In this document: in pieces, positions 23,163-30,806 of the stretch
Layout: the number at the start of each line of letters is the position of its first letter
Position numbering within the stretch: the stretch's first letter is position 1
NCBI GenBank assembly: GCA_017500825.1
Contig: JAFVYB010000038.1
Location: 1-33,007 of the forward strand
Origin: Myxococcaceae bacterium
Lineage (GTDB): Bacteria > Myxococcota > Myxococcia > Myxococcales > UBA5297
Reading direction: 5' to 3'
Length of the DNA stretch: 33,007 nt
Translations under genes and position numbers: made by a program
The notes under the pieces: model-generated
Database searches by the model: none
What the model was told of the DNA's origin: nothing
The model's input: only the letters and a program-made list of their open reading frames with translations

Positions 23163-25133
23163 ATGTCGCTCAGCACCGCCAGCGTTCGCGCCCGCATCGC
23201 GTCTGTCGTCTTCTTCGCCAGCCTGACCGCGCTCGCGCTCTCCTTCGCAGCCTCACTCCTCTTCGGCGGCGCGCCAGAAGCTGAATTGGAACCGGCCCAG
23301 GCCGCCATCGACCGCGCCTTCTCGCAGGAAGACCTCGTCGCCGGATGGATCGCCGTCGACTTCGCCGATGGCGTGGACAAGGCGCGCTACGACGAGATCG
23401 AAAAGAGCTGGGGCATCGACGTCGAGTTCAACTCCGCCGCCAGCGTCAACACAGCCCTGACCATCGGTCGCGTCCCCGCCGACACGCCCGAAGCGCTCGA
23501 CGCCCTGCTCGACAAGATCCGCGCCCACCCCGAGGTCGAACACGCCGAGCCGCTCTTTCGCTACGCGGCCAGCTTCGTCCCCGACGACCCCCTGTTCGAG
23601 AAGCAGTGGAACTTCGAGATGATCGGGCTCACCAGGGCTTGGGACGTGTCGCGCGGCGAGGGCGTCACCGTGGCCGTCATCGACACCGGCGTCGCCTACG
23701 AGGATCGCGACGAGTTCCGCGCTGTCCCCGACCTCAGGGGCGCCCGCTTCGCGCCCGGCTACGACTTCGTCAACGACGACGCGCACGCCAACGACGACCA
23801 CGGGCACGGCACCCACGTGGCGGGCACCATCGCCCAGCGCACTGACAACGGCGAGGGCGTGGCCGGCGTCGCCTTCGAGGCCACCCTGATGCCGATCAAG
23901 GTCCTCGACATGAACGGCATGGGCAATTCCGCCGACATCGCCGAGGCCATCCGCTGGGCCGCGGATCACGGCGCGCGCGTGCTCAACCTCTCGCTCGGTG
24001 GCGGTGGCTACTCGAAGATCATGGCCGACGCGGTCGCTTACGCGGCGGACAAGGGCGCGCTCGTCGTCTGCGCCGCGGGCAACGGCGGACGCGCCAAGGT
24101 CGAATATCCAGCCGCCTACCCCGGCGCCCTGGCCGTCTCCGCCATCGGTCCGAGCGGGCGGTTGGCCAGCTACTCCAGCTACGGTCCCCAAGTCGCCATC
24201 AGCGCCCCGGGCGGAGACATCCGCGCCAGCGGCGTCGCCGAGCACGGCATCTTGCAGAACACCATCCGGCGCGAGGCCGTGGGACAGAGCCACTACGCCT
24301 TCTATCAGGGCACCTCGATGGCCACCCCCCACGTCGCCGGCGTGGCCGCCCTCCTCTTCGCCGCCGGGGCACCGGACGCAGACGCCGTGCGCCAGGCTCT
24401 GTTTCAGGGCGCGAAAAAGCCCCGCAGCGGCATCTTCGACGCCTCGCCGCGCGTCGCCCAGGTCAAGTCGACCGCCAACGCCAGCGCGGACGACACATCG
24501 GCCACGGAGATCGGCGCCAGCGGCGCGTTTGCCGGCGGCAGGAGCATTCGCCATGGCCACGGCGTGCTCGACGCGATCGGCGCGCTCAAAGCCCTTGGCA
24601 TCCCCGTCGACCGCTCGCCTGGCGTCCGCTTCGCCGCCCTTGTCCTGGCCCTCGCCCTGCTCTTCCTGGCGCGACTCACCCTCCCGTCTGACAAGCGGCG
24701 CGCGCGCACGGTCGGCCTGACCATCGTCTTCGGCGCGGCCATCGCCTCCCTCGGCCTCTTCTTCATGCCCTGGATCGGCTGCCCCTCGCGTCTGGCGATG
24801 CCCATGGTCCGCTGGCCCCTGCCCCTCATCGGCGGCGCGGGCATGAACGCCGTCTTCGGCAGCGCGCTCATCCCCTTTGTCCTCGGCTTTTTCACCCACG
24901 CGGGACGCTGCCGTCTGGGACGCGAGCTGGCGATCGGCCTGTCGCTGGGCTTTGCCGGCGCCCTCCTCGTCGAAGCCTTCAGTGGCGCCACCATCGCCCT
25001 TTTGCCCTTCGCGACGCCCGGCAGCGGATGGTTCGCCGCGACGATCAGCGCCGTGTGGTTTGTGGCCAACGCCTGCCTGTCATTCCTGCTCGCCCGCGCC
25101 CTGATGGGCGTTCCCGAAGGAGGCCGCCGATGA
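23163..25133 (+). CDS. Subtilisin-like (S8) protease fused to a multi-pass membrane domain
   Basis: This 656-residue protein starts with a signal-anchor (about residues 12-35). An inhibitor-I9-like propeptide follows (about 55-140, with VEHAEPLFRYAAS). The catalytic domain has Asp174 in VAVIDTGVA, His215 in HGHGTHVAG, Asn307 in AAGNGG and Ser385 in QGTSMATPHVAG. All four are intact, so it should be active. After residue 488 comes an unusual C-terminal domain with five or six hydrophobic helices (about 489-506, 516-536, 563-579, 589-606, 627-648). This fixes the protease in the inner membrane with the catalytic domain outside the cytoplasm. GGAGG lies four bases before the ATG. The stop overlaps the next start (ATGA). 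It is the first gene of a five-gene operon. Confidence 0.92.
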   Translation: MSLSTASVRARIASVVFFASLTALALSFAASLLFGGAPEAELEPAQAAIDRAFSQEDLVAGWIAVDFADGVDKARYDEIEKSWGIDVEFNSAASVNTALTIGRVPADTPEALDALLDKIRAHPEVEHAEPLFRYAASFVPDDPLFEKQWNFEMIGLTRAWDVSRGEGVTVAVIDTGVAYEDRDEFRAVPDLRGARFAPGYDFVNDDAHANDDHGHGTHVAGTIAQRTDNGEGVAGVAFEATLMPIKVLDMNGMGNSADIAEAIRWAADHGARVLNLSLGGGGYSKIMADAVAYAADKGALVVCAAGNGGRAKVEYPAAYPGALAVSAIGPSGRLASYSSYGPQVAISAPGGDIRASGVAEHGILQNTIRREAVGQSHYAFYQGTSMATPHVAGVAALLFAAGAPDADAVRQALFQGAKKPRSGIFDASPRVAQVKSTANASADDTSATEIGASGAFAGGRSIRHGHGVLDAIGALKALGIPVDRSPGVRFAALVLALALLFLARLTLPSDKRRARTVGLTIVFGAAIASLGLFFMPWIGCPSRLAMPMVRWPLPLIGGAGMNAVFGSALIPFVLGFFTHAGRCRLGRELAIGLSLGFAGALLVEAFSGATIALLPFATPGSGWFAATISAVWFVANACLSFLLARALMGVPEGGRR

Positions 25134-25360
25134 GCGCCCAAACATTCCGCGGGACCATCCGCCGCGAGGATCTCTCCGGCGGTTACCTCGTGCTCATTAC
25201 CGATGACGGACACCGCTATCTGCTCGGCGGCGCGACCAAGGCGCTGCGCGAAGAGGGCCTGCGCGTCGAAGTCCAAGGCGAAGTGCTCGGCGAAGGCGGA
25301 CCGTCGATCGCCGTCACCAGCGACCCCATCCTGCGCGTGACCGGCTCAAAGCGCCTGTGA
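25130..25360 (+). CDS. Small OB/beta-barrel-like protein coupled to the subtilase
   Basis: This 76-residue protein begins MSAQTFRGTIRREDLSGGY and has no signal peptide or membrane segment. The short strands YLVLITDDGHRYLLGGA, GLRVEVQGEVLG and PSIAVTSDPILRVTG suggest a five-stranded OB-like barrel, similar in style to small domains that begin GTV..GG.y.L.tddG. The ATG overlaps the subtilase stop by four bases and has AAGGAGG upstream, so it is translationally coupled. Longer frames starting within the subtilase gene are not needed. It might be a cytoplasmic adaptor or regulator of the protease; this is inferred from coupling only. Confidence 0.8.
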   Translation: MSAQTFRGTIRREDLSGGYLVLITDDGHRYLLGGATKALREEGLRVEVQGEVLGEGGPSIAVTSDPILRVTGSKRL

Positions 25361-25385
25361 GGCCGCCGCGCGCCGCTCTCCAGCC

Positions 25386-25401
25386 ACCAAGCCACCATGC
25401 T
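25386..25401 (+). repeat. Start-codon repeat, copy 1
   Basis: ACCAAGCCACCATGCT spans the start codon of the first GIDE-like gene and recurs exactly at 27245-27260 across the start codon of the third. It replaces a normal Shine-Dalgarno in both. Confidence 0.7.
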
Positions 25402-26257
25402 CCCGCCCCTCATCCAGCCCGGCGACGCGCTCGCAGCCCTGACGCTGACCACAGCGGCGCAGCTTCCGCTCACACAGGAAGAAACCCTCATCGCCCTGGC
25501 CTTGGCCGTCCCCTGTCTCGCCGTCGTCTTCTTCTCGCTGGCGCGCATCACCAAGGCCCTGAGCCTGCCCCTCTCCCGAATCGCGCAGACGACGCCCGGC
25601 GACCGCCTCTACCGCCTCCGGGGCCGCGTGCGCTGTCCGCAAACGCTGACCTCGCGCATCGACAGCACCATTGGCCACTACGAGCGCCTCGAGTTCTACG
25701 AAGAACGCCAGGTGGGCGCTGTGGCGGATCTGATCCGCGTCGGCAGCCTCGGCGACAACCACGCGACCAACATCGCCTTCGCGGACGCCAGCGGCGAATT
25801 GCCGCTCCTGCTTCACGAGATGAAGGAAGGCCTCGCGATCCGCAGTTTCGATTCGGTGAGCAACACCCTGCCGGCCGTGATCGCCGACGCCCACCAGGCC
25901 TTTGTCGCCCAGCGCATCGCCAACCAGGGCTTTGCCGATTTCCCGAAGATCATCGTGCGCGAGAGCCTCGTCCGACTCCCCGAACAGCTGACACTGTGGG
26001 CGCGCCGCGAGCGGGTGACACTGCCGGACGGCCGCCAGCAGGACTTTCTGATCGCCGAGCGCTTCGGCGACTACGAGTCCTCGCTCAACCTCAAGATCAA
26101 CCTGGCCATCGTCCTCGTCTTTGGCGTGCCGCTCTTCTTCATCTTCCTCGGGCTCATCGGCCAAATCCCGCCGGACACGGTCCGCGCTGTCGGCGAGGCG
26201 TGCTGGGACCTCTTCACCGACATCCTCAGCGAAATTTTCTCAAGCCGTCGCCACTAG
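25397..26257 (+). CDS. GIDE/MULAN-like membrane protein, copy 1
   Basis: This 286-residue protein has one membrane helix near the N-terminus (about 30-50, LIALALAVPCLAVVFFSLA) and one near the C-terminus (about 233-256, INLAIVLVFGVPLFFIFLG), with a soluble domain between them. That domain has YRLRGRVRCPQTLTSRID, HYERLEFYEERQ, ATNIAFADASGELPLL and LTLWARRERVTLPDGR. This order (modifiable RGRV strand, Tyr/Arg-rich strand, xxFxDxSG strand, then a LTLWxxxE strand) resembles the domain between the two membrane helices of eukaryotic MULAN/GIDE proteins and their bacterial relatives. No RING Cys/His pattern is present. It is the first of three diverged tandem copies. The start lacks a Shine-Dalgarno but lies 36 bases after the previous stop. 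Confidence 0.75.
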   Translation: MLPPLIQPGDALAALTLTTAAQLPLTQEETLIALALAVPCLAVVFFSLARITKALSLPLSRIAQTTPGDRLYRLRGRVRCPQTLTSRIDSTIGHYERLEFYEERQVGAVADLIRVGSLGDNHATNIAFADASGELPLLLHEMKEGLAIRSFDSVSNTLPAVIADAHQAFVAQRIANQGFADFPKIIVRESLVRLPEQLTLWARRERVTLPDGRQQDFLIAERFGDYESSLNLKINLAIVLVFGVPLFFIFLGLIGQIPPDTVRAVGEACWDLFTDILSEIFSSRRH

Positions 26258-26289
26258 CGCCCGCCCCGCTCAGCCACACGAGACACGCC

Positions 26290-27243
26290 ATGCCACCGAT
26301 CTTTCGCCACGACGTTCTCCCGCTCGCGACCGCGCAGATCCGCCCCGGTCCATGGCCAGTTCCATCGCCCCGAGAGGCCGCCGCCAAGGCGCGACAGACG
26401 CAGCCAATCCAAACGTTCCAAGTCCAGATTTCACAGACCGATGTCACGGATGGCGACGGCGGCTACGTGGTCTCACTCGTCCTGCTGACCGTCGGTCTCA
26501 TCATTCTCGTCGCCTGCGGACGCCTCGCCCACCGCCAACTCAAAACCCCGCGCGTCCGCGTCCGCGACCTCGCGCTCACCCCCACAGGCCAAAAGGTCCG
26601 CGTCCGCGCCACTGTTCACAGCGCCAACCCGCTGGAAGCCGGCCCCGATGGCAGCCCCGCGCTCTACACGCGCATCAGCATCGTGGAGCGACAGTCGAGC
26701 CATGACACCCACGGTCGCAGGCAGACCCGCTATGTCGAAATCGCGGCCCAGCCATCCATCTGGGCCAACGATTGCTTCCTGCGAGACGAGAGCGGCCAAA
26801 TCTCCATGCAGTGGAGCGACGCGTCACCGTCCCTCGTCGAGCAAAACCGCTGCTACCGACGGCACCACGCCGAGAACAACCCGCGCATCGCCGCGCTCTT
26901 CGAGCAATTCCTCGATCGCGACAGGCCCACCAGCGAGCCGAGCCTCGGCACCCGCCGACTCAACAACGAGCTCTACGAGCAGTTCATCCCCGATGGCGCC
27001 AAACTGACGCTGTGGGGGCACTGCGAGGAAGACTTCGAGGTGCCGGGCGGCAGGCGATTCCACGCCACCGAGATCGAACCGGCCAGCGCGCTCAACTTCT
27101 GGAGCCGCGTTGTCTTTGGCGTCTTCCTCGGCGTCGCCCTGTGCCTCGGAGCGCTGCTCTTCGGGATTCAGACATTCCAGACCCACGAGGCGAACGCGCC
27201 CGTCTACACACCAACCGCGGGCCCGACCCCGCTCAAGCCCTGA
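26290..27243 (+). CDS. GIDE/MULAN-like membrane protein, copy 2
   Basis: This 317-residue protein has membrane helices at about 57-79 (GGYVVSLVLLTVGLIILVACG) and near 275-297 (VVFGVFLGVALCLGALLFGI). The domain between them shows GQKVRVRATVHSANPLEAG, ALYTRISIVERQ, DCFLRDESGQISMQW and AKLTLWGHCEEDFEVPGGRRF, matching the strand order of copies 1 and 3. The N-terminal 55 residues are a proline- and alanine-rich extension. The frame is open from 25357 in another register to the real gene before it, so the ATG at 26290 (32 bases after the previous stop) is used. It is likely an inner-membrane protein. Whether it interacts with the subtilase is unknown. Confidence 0.75.
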   Translation: MPPIFRHDVLPLATAQIRPGPWPVPSPREAAAKARQTQPIQTFQVQISQTDVTDGDGGYVVSLVLLTVGLIILVACGRLAHRQLKTPRVRVRDLALTPTGQKVRVRATVHSANPLEAGPDGSPALYTRISIVERQSSHDTHGRRQTRYVEIAAQPSIWANDCFLRDESGQISMQWSDASPSLVEQNRCYRRHHAENNPRIAALFEQFLDRDRPTSEPSLGTRRLNNELYEQFIPDGAKLTLWGHCEEDFEVPGGRRFHATEIEPASALNFWSRVVFGVFLGVALCLGALLFGIQTFQTHEANAPVYTPTAGPTPLKP

Positions 27244-27244
27244 G

Positions 27245-27260
27245 ACCAAGCCACCATGCT
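27245..27260 (+). repeat. Start-codon repeat, copy 2
   Basis: This is an exact second copy of ACCAAGCCACCATGCT (first at 25386-25401), again with the ATG of a GIDE-like gene inside it. Confidence 0.7.
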
Positions 27261-28155
27261 CTCCGACCTCGCCGCCCAACTCGCGCACCTGATGCCCATG
27301 GCCGCCCCCTCGTTCATCGACCTGGCGCTGAACGACCTGATTTTCCTCTTCAGCGCGATGGCGGCGATCTTCTGCGGAAGCACGCATTTCTTCCTCGCCA
27401 GCAACAAGCTCGGCACCTCTGTCCGCGAGCGCCGCACGCTGTGCGCCAACCTCCAAATCGCGGGCCAGTCGGCCATCCTCGTGGGGGTGCTCCATTCGCC
27501 GCGGCCGGTCCAGTCACCCGTCGATGGCGAGCTGTGCTCCTACTCGATGGTCCGGCTCTTCGACCCGAGCGCCAAGGAGGACGCGATCGATATGCTGGCG
27601 CGGCATGGCAAGGGATTTCTCTTGGGCACCATCCAATCTGGCAATCCGCTGAGGCACTACGACTACGGCGTGGGAACCATGCTCGGCCTCAACCCCGAAG
27701 AAGAGGAAGCCAGCCGCGCCGGCACCCGCGAGTTCGTTCCCGACTGGGCCCACGGGCTCCGCCTGAGCGACGAGACCGGCGCCATCGATCTCGTTCTGGA
27801 CAACGCCCGCGTCGAAGCGGCCCTGCACCGAACGGTCGATTCCAGCATGGCGATCCAGTCCATTCTGAAGCGGATCACCGGCGAGAGCGCGAGCGCCCAC
27901 ATGCTCGAAGGCAGCACCCTCATGGAGGAATACCTGCCGATCAACCGCGAGGTCGTCCTCCACGGCCACTGCGTCCCCAACCCGGACGAGCAGTCCATCG
28001 CGCCACTCGCCTTTGAGGTGGACGACATCTCGGTGGCGCCTTCCACGGAAGAGTCCAAGCGCGCCGATCACAAGGCTCTGCGCGTGATCATGGTGTCGGA
28101 AATGCTCGCGGCCGCGATCGCGCTCGGGCGCCTCTTCTATCTGGGCCTGGCCTGA
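27256..28155 (+). CDS. GIDE/MULAN-like membrane protein, copy 3
   Basis: This 299-residue protein has a hydrophobic helix at about 24-48 (ALNDLIFLFSAMAAIFCGSTH) and a last one at about 275-298. The middle domain has LQIAGQSAILVGVLHSP, GELCSYSMVRLFD, GLRLSDETGAIDLVLDNA and REVVLHGHCVPNPDE, parallel to the other two copies. An acidic insertion, LNPEEEEASRAGTRE, is unique to it. It starts 12 bases after copy 2, with the start inside the repeated 16-mer. The operon seems to end here, but the nearest clear hairpin (28221-28261) has its T-run on the minus strand. Sequence identity between the copies is low, so the duplications are old. Confidence 0.75.
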   Translation: MLSDLAAQLAHLMPMAAPSFIDLALNDLIFLFSAMAAIFCGSTHFFLASNKLGTSVRERRTLCANLQIAGQSAILVGVLHSPRPVQSPVDGELCSYSMVRLFDPSAKEDAIDMLARHGKGFLLGTIQSGNPLRHYDYGVGTMLGLNPEEEEASRAGTREFVPDWAHGLRLSDETGAIDLVLDNARVEAALHRTVDSSMAIQSILKRITGESASAHMLEGSTLMEEYLPINREVVLHGHCVPNPDEQSIAPLAFEVDDISVAPSTEESKRADHKALRVIMVSEMLAAAIALGRLFYLGLA

Positions 28156-28220
28156 CCCCCGGCGTTCGCGCCAGACGACCACCAACGGCCGCGCTCTCCT
28201 GACGGTCACCGCGTCCCCCC

Positions 28221-28261
28221 AAAAAAACACGCCCCGTGAGCCGCCTTGGGCCCACAGGGCG
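28221..28261 (-). terminator. Rho-independent terminator after the TM1266-like gene
   Basis: The arms 28230-28241 and 28250-28261 pair over 12 positions, including two G-U. On the minus strand seven T follow after GTG. It lies about 25 bases past the stop at 28287. On the plus strand it may help insulate the GIDE operon but has no T-run there. Confidence 0.85.
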
Positions 28262-28286
28262 ATGAAAGGGCGTCGGCAATCGGCGT

Positions 28287-28544
28287 TCAGCAGTCGAAGG
28301 TCATCTTCTGCAGCGCCAATCCCTCGCAGGCGCGCAGATCGCCTTCGAGCGCCGCGAGATCTTCCGGGCGGCCGTGCAGCTCCAGCAGGATCGTGCCGAC
28401 GGGCGAGCAGATTTCGTCGCTGACCTCGTGCAGGCCGATGCGCGTACGGATGCAGCAGCCATGGCGGGTGAGGACTTCCTGCAGGTTGGGGGCGCGCTGG
28501 TTGCGATCGCGCAGGCGGATTCCGAGGATGATTTTCTGAGCCAT
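28287..28544 (-). CDS. Small TM1266/ACT-like regulatory protein
   Basis: This 85-residue protein starts MAQKIILGIRLRDRNQRA and has a ferredoxin-like beta-alpha-beta-beta-alpha-beta outline. The segments RTRIGLHEV, SPVGTILLELHGRPEDLAAL, and the closing CEGLALQKMTFDC resemble the TM1266 family, first linked to iron-only hydrogenase systems and ACT-like in fold. No hydrogenase or maturation gene lies nearby, so the hydrogenase role is not supported here. Four Cys are present, two adjacent (HGCCIR), which could bind metal or respond to redox. GGAGG lies 4 bases before the ATG. Single-gene unit with its own terminator. Confidence 0.8.
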   Translation of the reverse strand: MAQKIILGIRLRDRNQRAPNLQEVLTRHGCCIRTRIGLHEVSDEICSPVGTILLELHGRPEDLAALEGDLRACEGLALQKMTFDC

Positions 28545-28743
28545 GAGGCCTCCGGGTGAACGGGCCGCAGCGCGCGTGGCGGCTGCGTCCGGTGGATGGG
28601 TGAATCGGTGTCGGCGGTGTGTCGACGCGCGGGCTTTTAAGAGAATTCGACGGCGTGCGCCGCGCCCAAAACCAGGAAATCAAGGGGAGGCGGCCAGGGA
28701 GAAAAGTCGGCGGCGACGAGGGCGAAGCGGTGCTGTTTTCAAA

Positions 28744-28771
28744 TTGATTTTTTGAGGCGAATCGCTGAGGG
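28744..28771 (+). promoter_or_regulatory. Weak candidate promoter for tRNA-Leu
   Basis: TTGATT (28744-28749) is followed after 16 bases by TGAGGG (28766-28771) and GGCGCGCC. The -10 is poor, but the arrangement and the distance to the tRNA (16 bases from the -10) fit, and the GC-rich discriminator matches the other promoters. The rest of 28545-28786 shows no gene. Confidence 0.3.
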
Positions 28772-28786
28772 AGGCGCGCCTTTTTC

Positions 28787-28867
28787 AGGCGGGTGGTGGA
28801 ACTGGCAGACACGCAGGTCTTAGAAGCCTGTGCCCTCGGCATACGGGTTCGAGCCCCGTCCCGCCTA
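28787..28867 (+). tRNA. tRNA-Leu (TAG)
   Basis: The acceptor arms AGGCGGG and CCCGCCT pair fully. The D arm TGGTGGAACTGGCAGACAC is typical of leucine tRNAs. The anticodon stem CAGGT/GCCTG encloses CTTAGAA, giving anticodon TAG. A short variable arm (TGCC-CTC-GGCA) and T arm ACGGG-TTCGAGC-CCCGT follow. CCA is not encoded. Confidence 0.95.
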
Positions 28868-28871
28868 ACTG

Positions 28872-28900
28872 CAAACCGGCCGCGCCCAGGCAGCGGTTTG
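28872..28900 (+). other. Hairpin after tRNA-Leu without a T-run
   Basis: CAAACCG (28872-28878) pairs with CGGTTTG (28894-28900). No T-run follows, so transcription may continue into the esterase gene 37 bases on, with the hairpin marking the tRNA 3' processing region. Confidence 0.45.
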
Positions 28901-28937
28901 TGGCGCGACTGACCACCGGAGGAGAGGAGTCAGATCG

Positions 28938-30539
28938 ATGTCACGCCTTGCCACGCTTGCCCTCTATGCCTGTCTGTGCGCCGCGGCCGCGCCAGCCTGT
29001 TCCTCGAATGAAGGCGACCCAGGACGCGATGTGGGCGACGCCGGCCCCCTGGTCGAGAGCGACGCCGCGACTGGCGACGCGGACGGTTCAGACGCCTCCT
29101 TCGATGGCCCCGACGCTTCTGACGCGCCCGACGCCGCGACCCAGCCGGACGCGTCTGACTGCGCGGCCTTTGACGACAGCCTCTCCCCGCTCGGCGCCCT
29201 GACTGTCCTGCGCGATTGCGCGCGTTCCAACGCGGACGCGAACGCCAAGGAGGCGGCCCTCGACGAGTTCGTCGACTTTGTCGAGGCGCGCGGCGGCTTC
29301 CCCATCGTCGAGGCGGGACAAATCGCCTTCGTCTATCTGGATCGGGAACGCTTCGACGCCGAGGACGATACGCACGACAGCGCCGAGGATTGGGCTCCTG
29401 GCCGTCGCGGAGCGCCCATCGAGGTCGCCGGCGATTTCAACGACTGGGCCCCGGGCACAGAGGCGCGCTTCGAGGAGCTGTGGGACGGCGTCTTCACCTG
29501 CGCCCTGACACTCACGCCCTCGCCCGAGAGCCGCTGGCGCTACAAGTTCAAGGCGCGCGACACCGCTGGCGCCGAGGTCTGGTTCTCCGACCCGCTCTCG
29601 CGCCGCTTCGAATACGACGAGAACGGGCGCATCTCCCTCGTCCGCGGCGGAACCACGAAGGGGCACCTCGAACGCTGGCGCGCCTTTGAGAGCGCGCACG
29701 TCGCCGCGCGGGACCTCTACCTCTACCTGCCGCCCGGCTACGACGCGGGCAGCGCGCGCTACCCCGTCCTCTACATGCACGACGGCAACAACCTCTTCGA
29801 CACGCGGCAACCGCGCAGCGCCGGCGCCAGCTGGGACGTGGACGGCGTCGAGGAACTGGAGCTCGCCGCGGGCAACGTTCGCGCCCACATCGTCGTCGGC
29901 ATCCCCAACACAGACGCGCGCTTCGACGAATACACGCACGTCGCCGACACCATCGAGTGGGAGGGCCGTCAGCAGGTCCTCGGCGGCCAGGGCGAGGCCT
30001 ACGCCCGCTTCCTCGTCGAGGAGGTCAAGCCGGCCGTGGACAGCCGCTACCGCACGAGTCCCGACAAGGCGAACACGGCCATCTTTGGGTCCAGCCTCGG
30101 CGGCCTCATCTCGTATTACGTCGCCTGGCGCTTCCCCGAGACCTTCCAGTTCGTGGGCGGCATGAGCGGCACCTTTGGCTGGGGCTACTTCCGGGGCGAG
30201 ACGCGCATCATCGATCTCTACGCGGGCGTCTCAGACCTCTCGGCGCGCGGGCACGTCTATTACCTGGACGCGGGCGGCACTTATCCCGAGGGCGGCTGTC
30301 CGGCGGAGGGCTCCTACGACGGCATCGGCGACGACGAGCTGTGCGACGTGGACCGAATGAAGGCGACGCTCGAAGCCAAGGGAATCAACCGTTATCCGAA
30401 CGACGCCAACAGCTTCCCCGTCGAGCCCGGCGACGCGAACATTTACCATTACTGGGAGCCGGGAGCGCCGCACAGCGAGAGCGCCTGGAACGCCCGCCTC
30501 TACCGCGCGCTGCGGTTTTTCTTTCCGAACAGGCAGTGA
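28938..30539 (+). CDS. Esterase-family lipoprotein with an N-terminal CBM48-like domain
   Basis: This 533-residue protein has a signal peptide ending AAAAPA-Cys at residue 21, followed by an Asp/Ala-rich linker to about residue 75. A helical stretch leads to an E-set (CBM48/isoamylase-N-like) domain at about 150-235, with IEVAGDFNDWAPG and SRWRYKFKA. The C-terminal alpha/beta-hydrolase of the esterase D/Fes type follows: DLYLYLPPGYDAGSARYPVL, nucleophile Ser386 in GSSLGG, and His512 in GAPHSESAW. The acidic residue is likely one of the Asp near YYLDAGG. This resembles enterochelin-esterase-like enzymes that pair an E-set with a hydrolase, but the substrate is not deducible. GGAGAGGAG lies 8 bases before the ATG. 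It follows tRNA-Leu by 70 bases. Confidence 0.9.
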   Translation: MSRLATLALYACLCAAAAPACSSNEGDPGRDVGDAGPLVESDAATGDADGSDASFDGPDASDAPDAATQPDASDCAAFDDSLSPLGALTVLRDCARSNADANAKEAALDEFVDFVEARGGFPIVEAGQIAFVYLDRERFDAEDDTHDSAEDWAPGRRGAPIEVAGDFNDWAPGTEARFEELWDGVFTCALTLTPSPESRWRYKFKARDTAGAEVWFSDPLSRRFEYDENGRISLVRGGTTKGHLERWRAFESAHVAARDLYLYLPPGYDAGSARYPVLYMHDGNNLFDTRQPRSAGASWDVDGVEELELAAGNVRAHIVVGIPNTDARFDEYTHVADTIEWEGRQQVLGGQGEAYARFLVEEVKPAVDSRYRTSPDKANTAIFGSSLGGLISYYVAWRFPETFQFVGGMSGTFGWGYFRGETRIIDLYAGVSDLSARGHVYYLDAGGTYPEGGCPAEGSYDGIGDDELCDVDRMKATLEAKGINRYPNDANSFPVEPGDANIYHYWEPGAPHSESAWNARLYRALRFFFPNRQ

Positions 30540-30668
30540 GGCCCGGCGGACGCGTCAGGAGCATGCGCGACGCGCGGCCAAGTCGATGTTCGCCGTCGTT
30601 CCTGACCATCGAGGCTCATAGGAGCGCACTCCGCGGTGTCTCGACGCGGCGTCCCAGTGAGCGCTCCC

Positions 30669-30686
30669 CGCCAAGCGGCGTTTTTT
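30669..30686 (+). terminator. Weak terminator after the esterase gene
   Basis: The short stem CGCC/GGCG (30669-30672 with 30677-30680) is followed by six T. The stem is short, but position and T-run fit a terminator about 130 bases past the stop. Confidence 0.4.
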
Positions 30687-30733
30687 CGCCTTGACATTGA
30701 CTTTTCACGGTCTGGCGGGTCCTCGGCGGCGCT

Positions 30734-30762
30734 TTGACAGGTCTCTTTGTCTCGACTAAAGG
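30734..30762 (+). promoter_or_regulatory. Sigma70-type promoter for the 30807 lipoprotein
   Basis: TTGACA (30734-30739), 17 bases, then TAAAGG (30757-30762) and GGCCGCG. It is 45 bases before the start codon and of the same form as the promoters at 5373-5401 and 23007-23034. Confidence 0.6.
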
Positions 30763-30806
30763 GCCGCGCTTTTTTTTTTCGAGTCCCCTTTCCAAGGAAA
30801 CTGGCC

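Noticed and set aside
23253..24899. Long open frame antisense to the subtilase
   Set aside because: Composition is typical of antisense shadow (Asp/Gly/Val-rich), no domain motifs; the subtilase carries the full catalytic set.
25391..25399. Kozak-like GCCACCATG at the GIDE gene starts
   Set aside because: Resemblance to the eukaryotic consensus is coincidental in a bacterial operon; only the exact repetition at two starts is kept as an observation.
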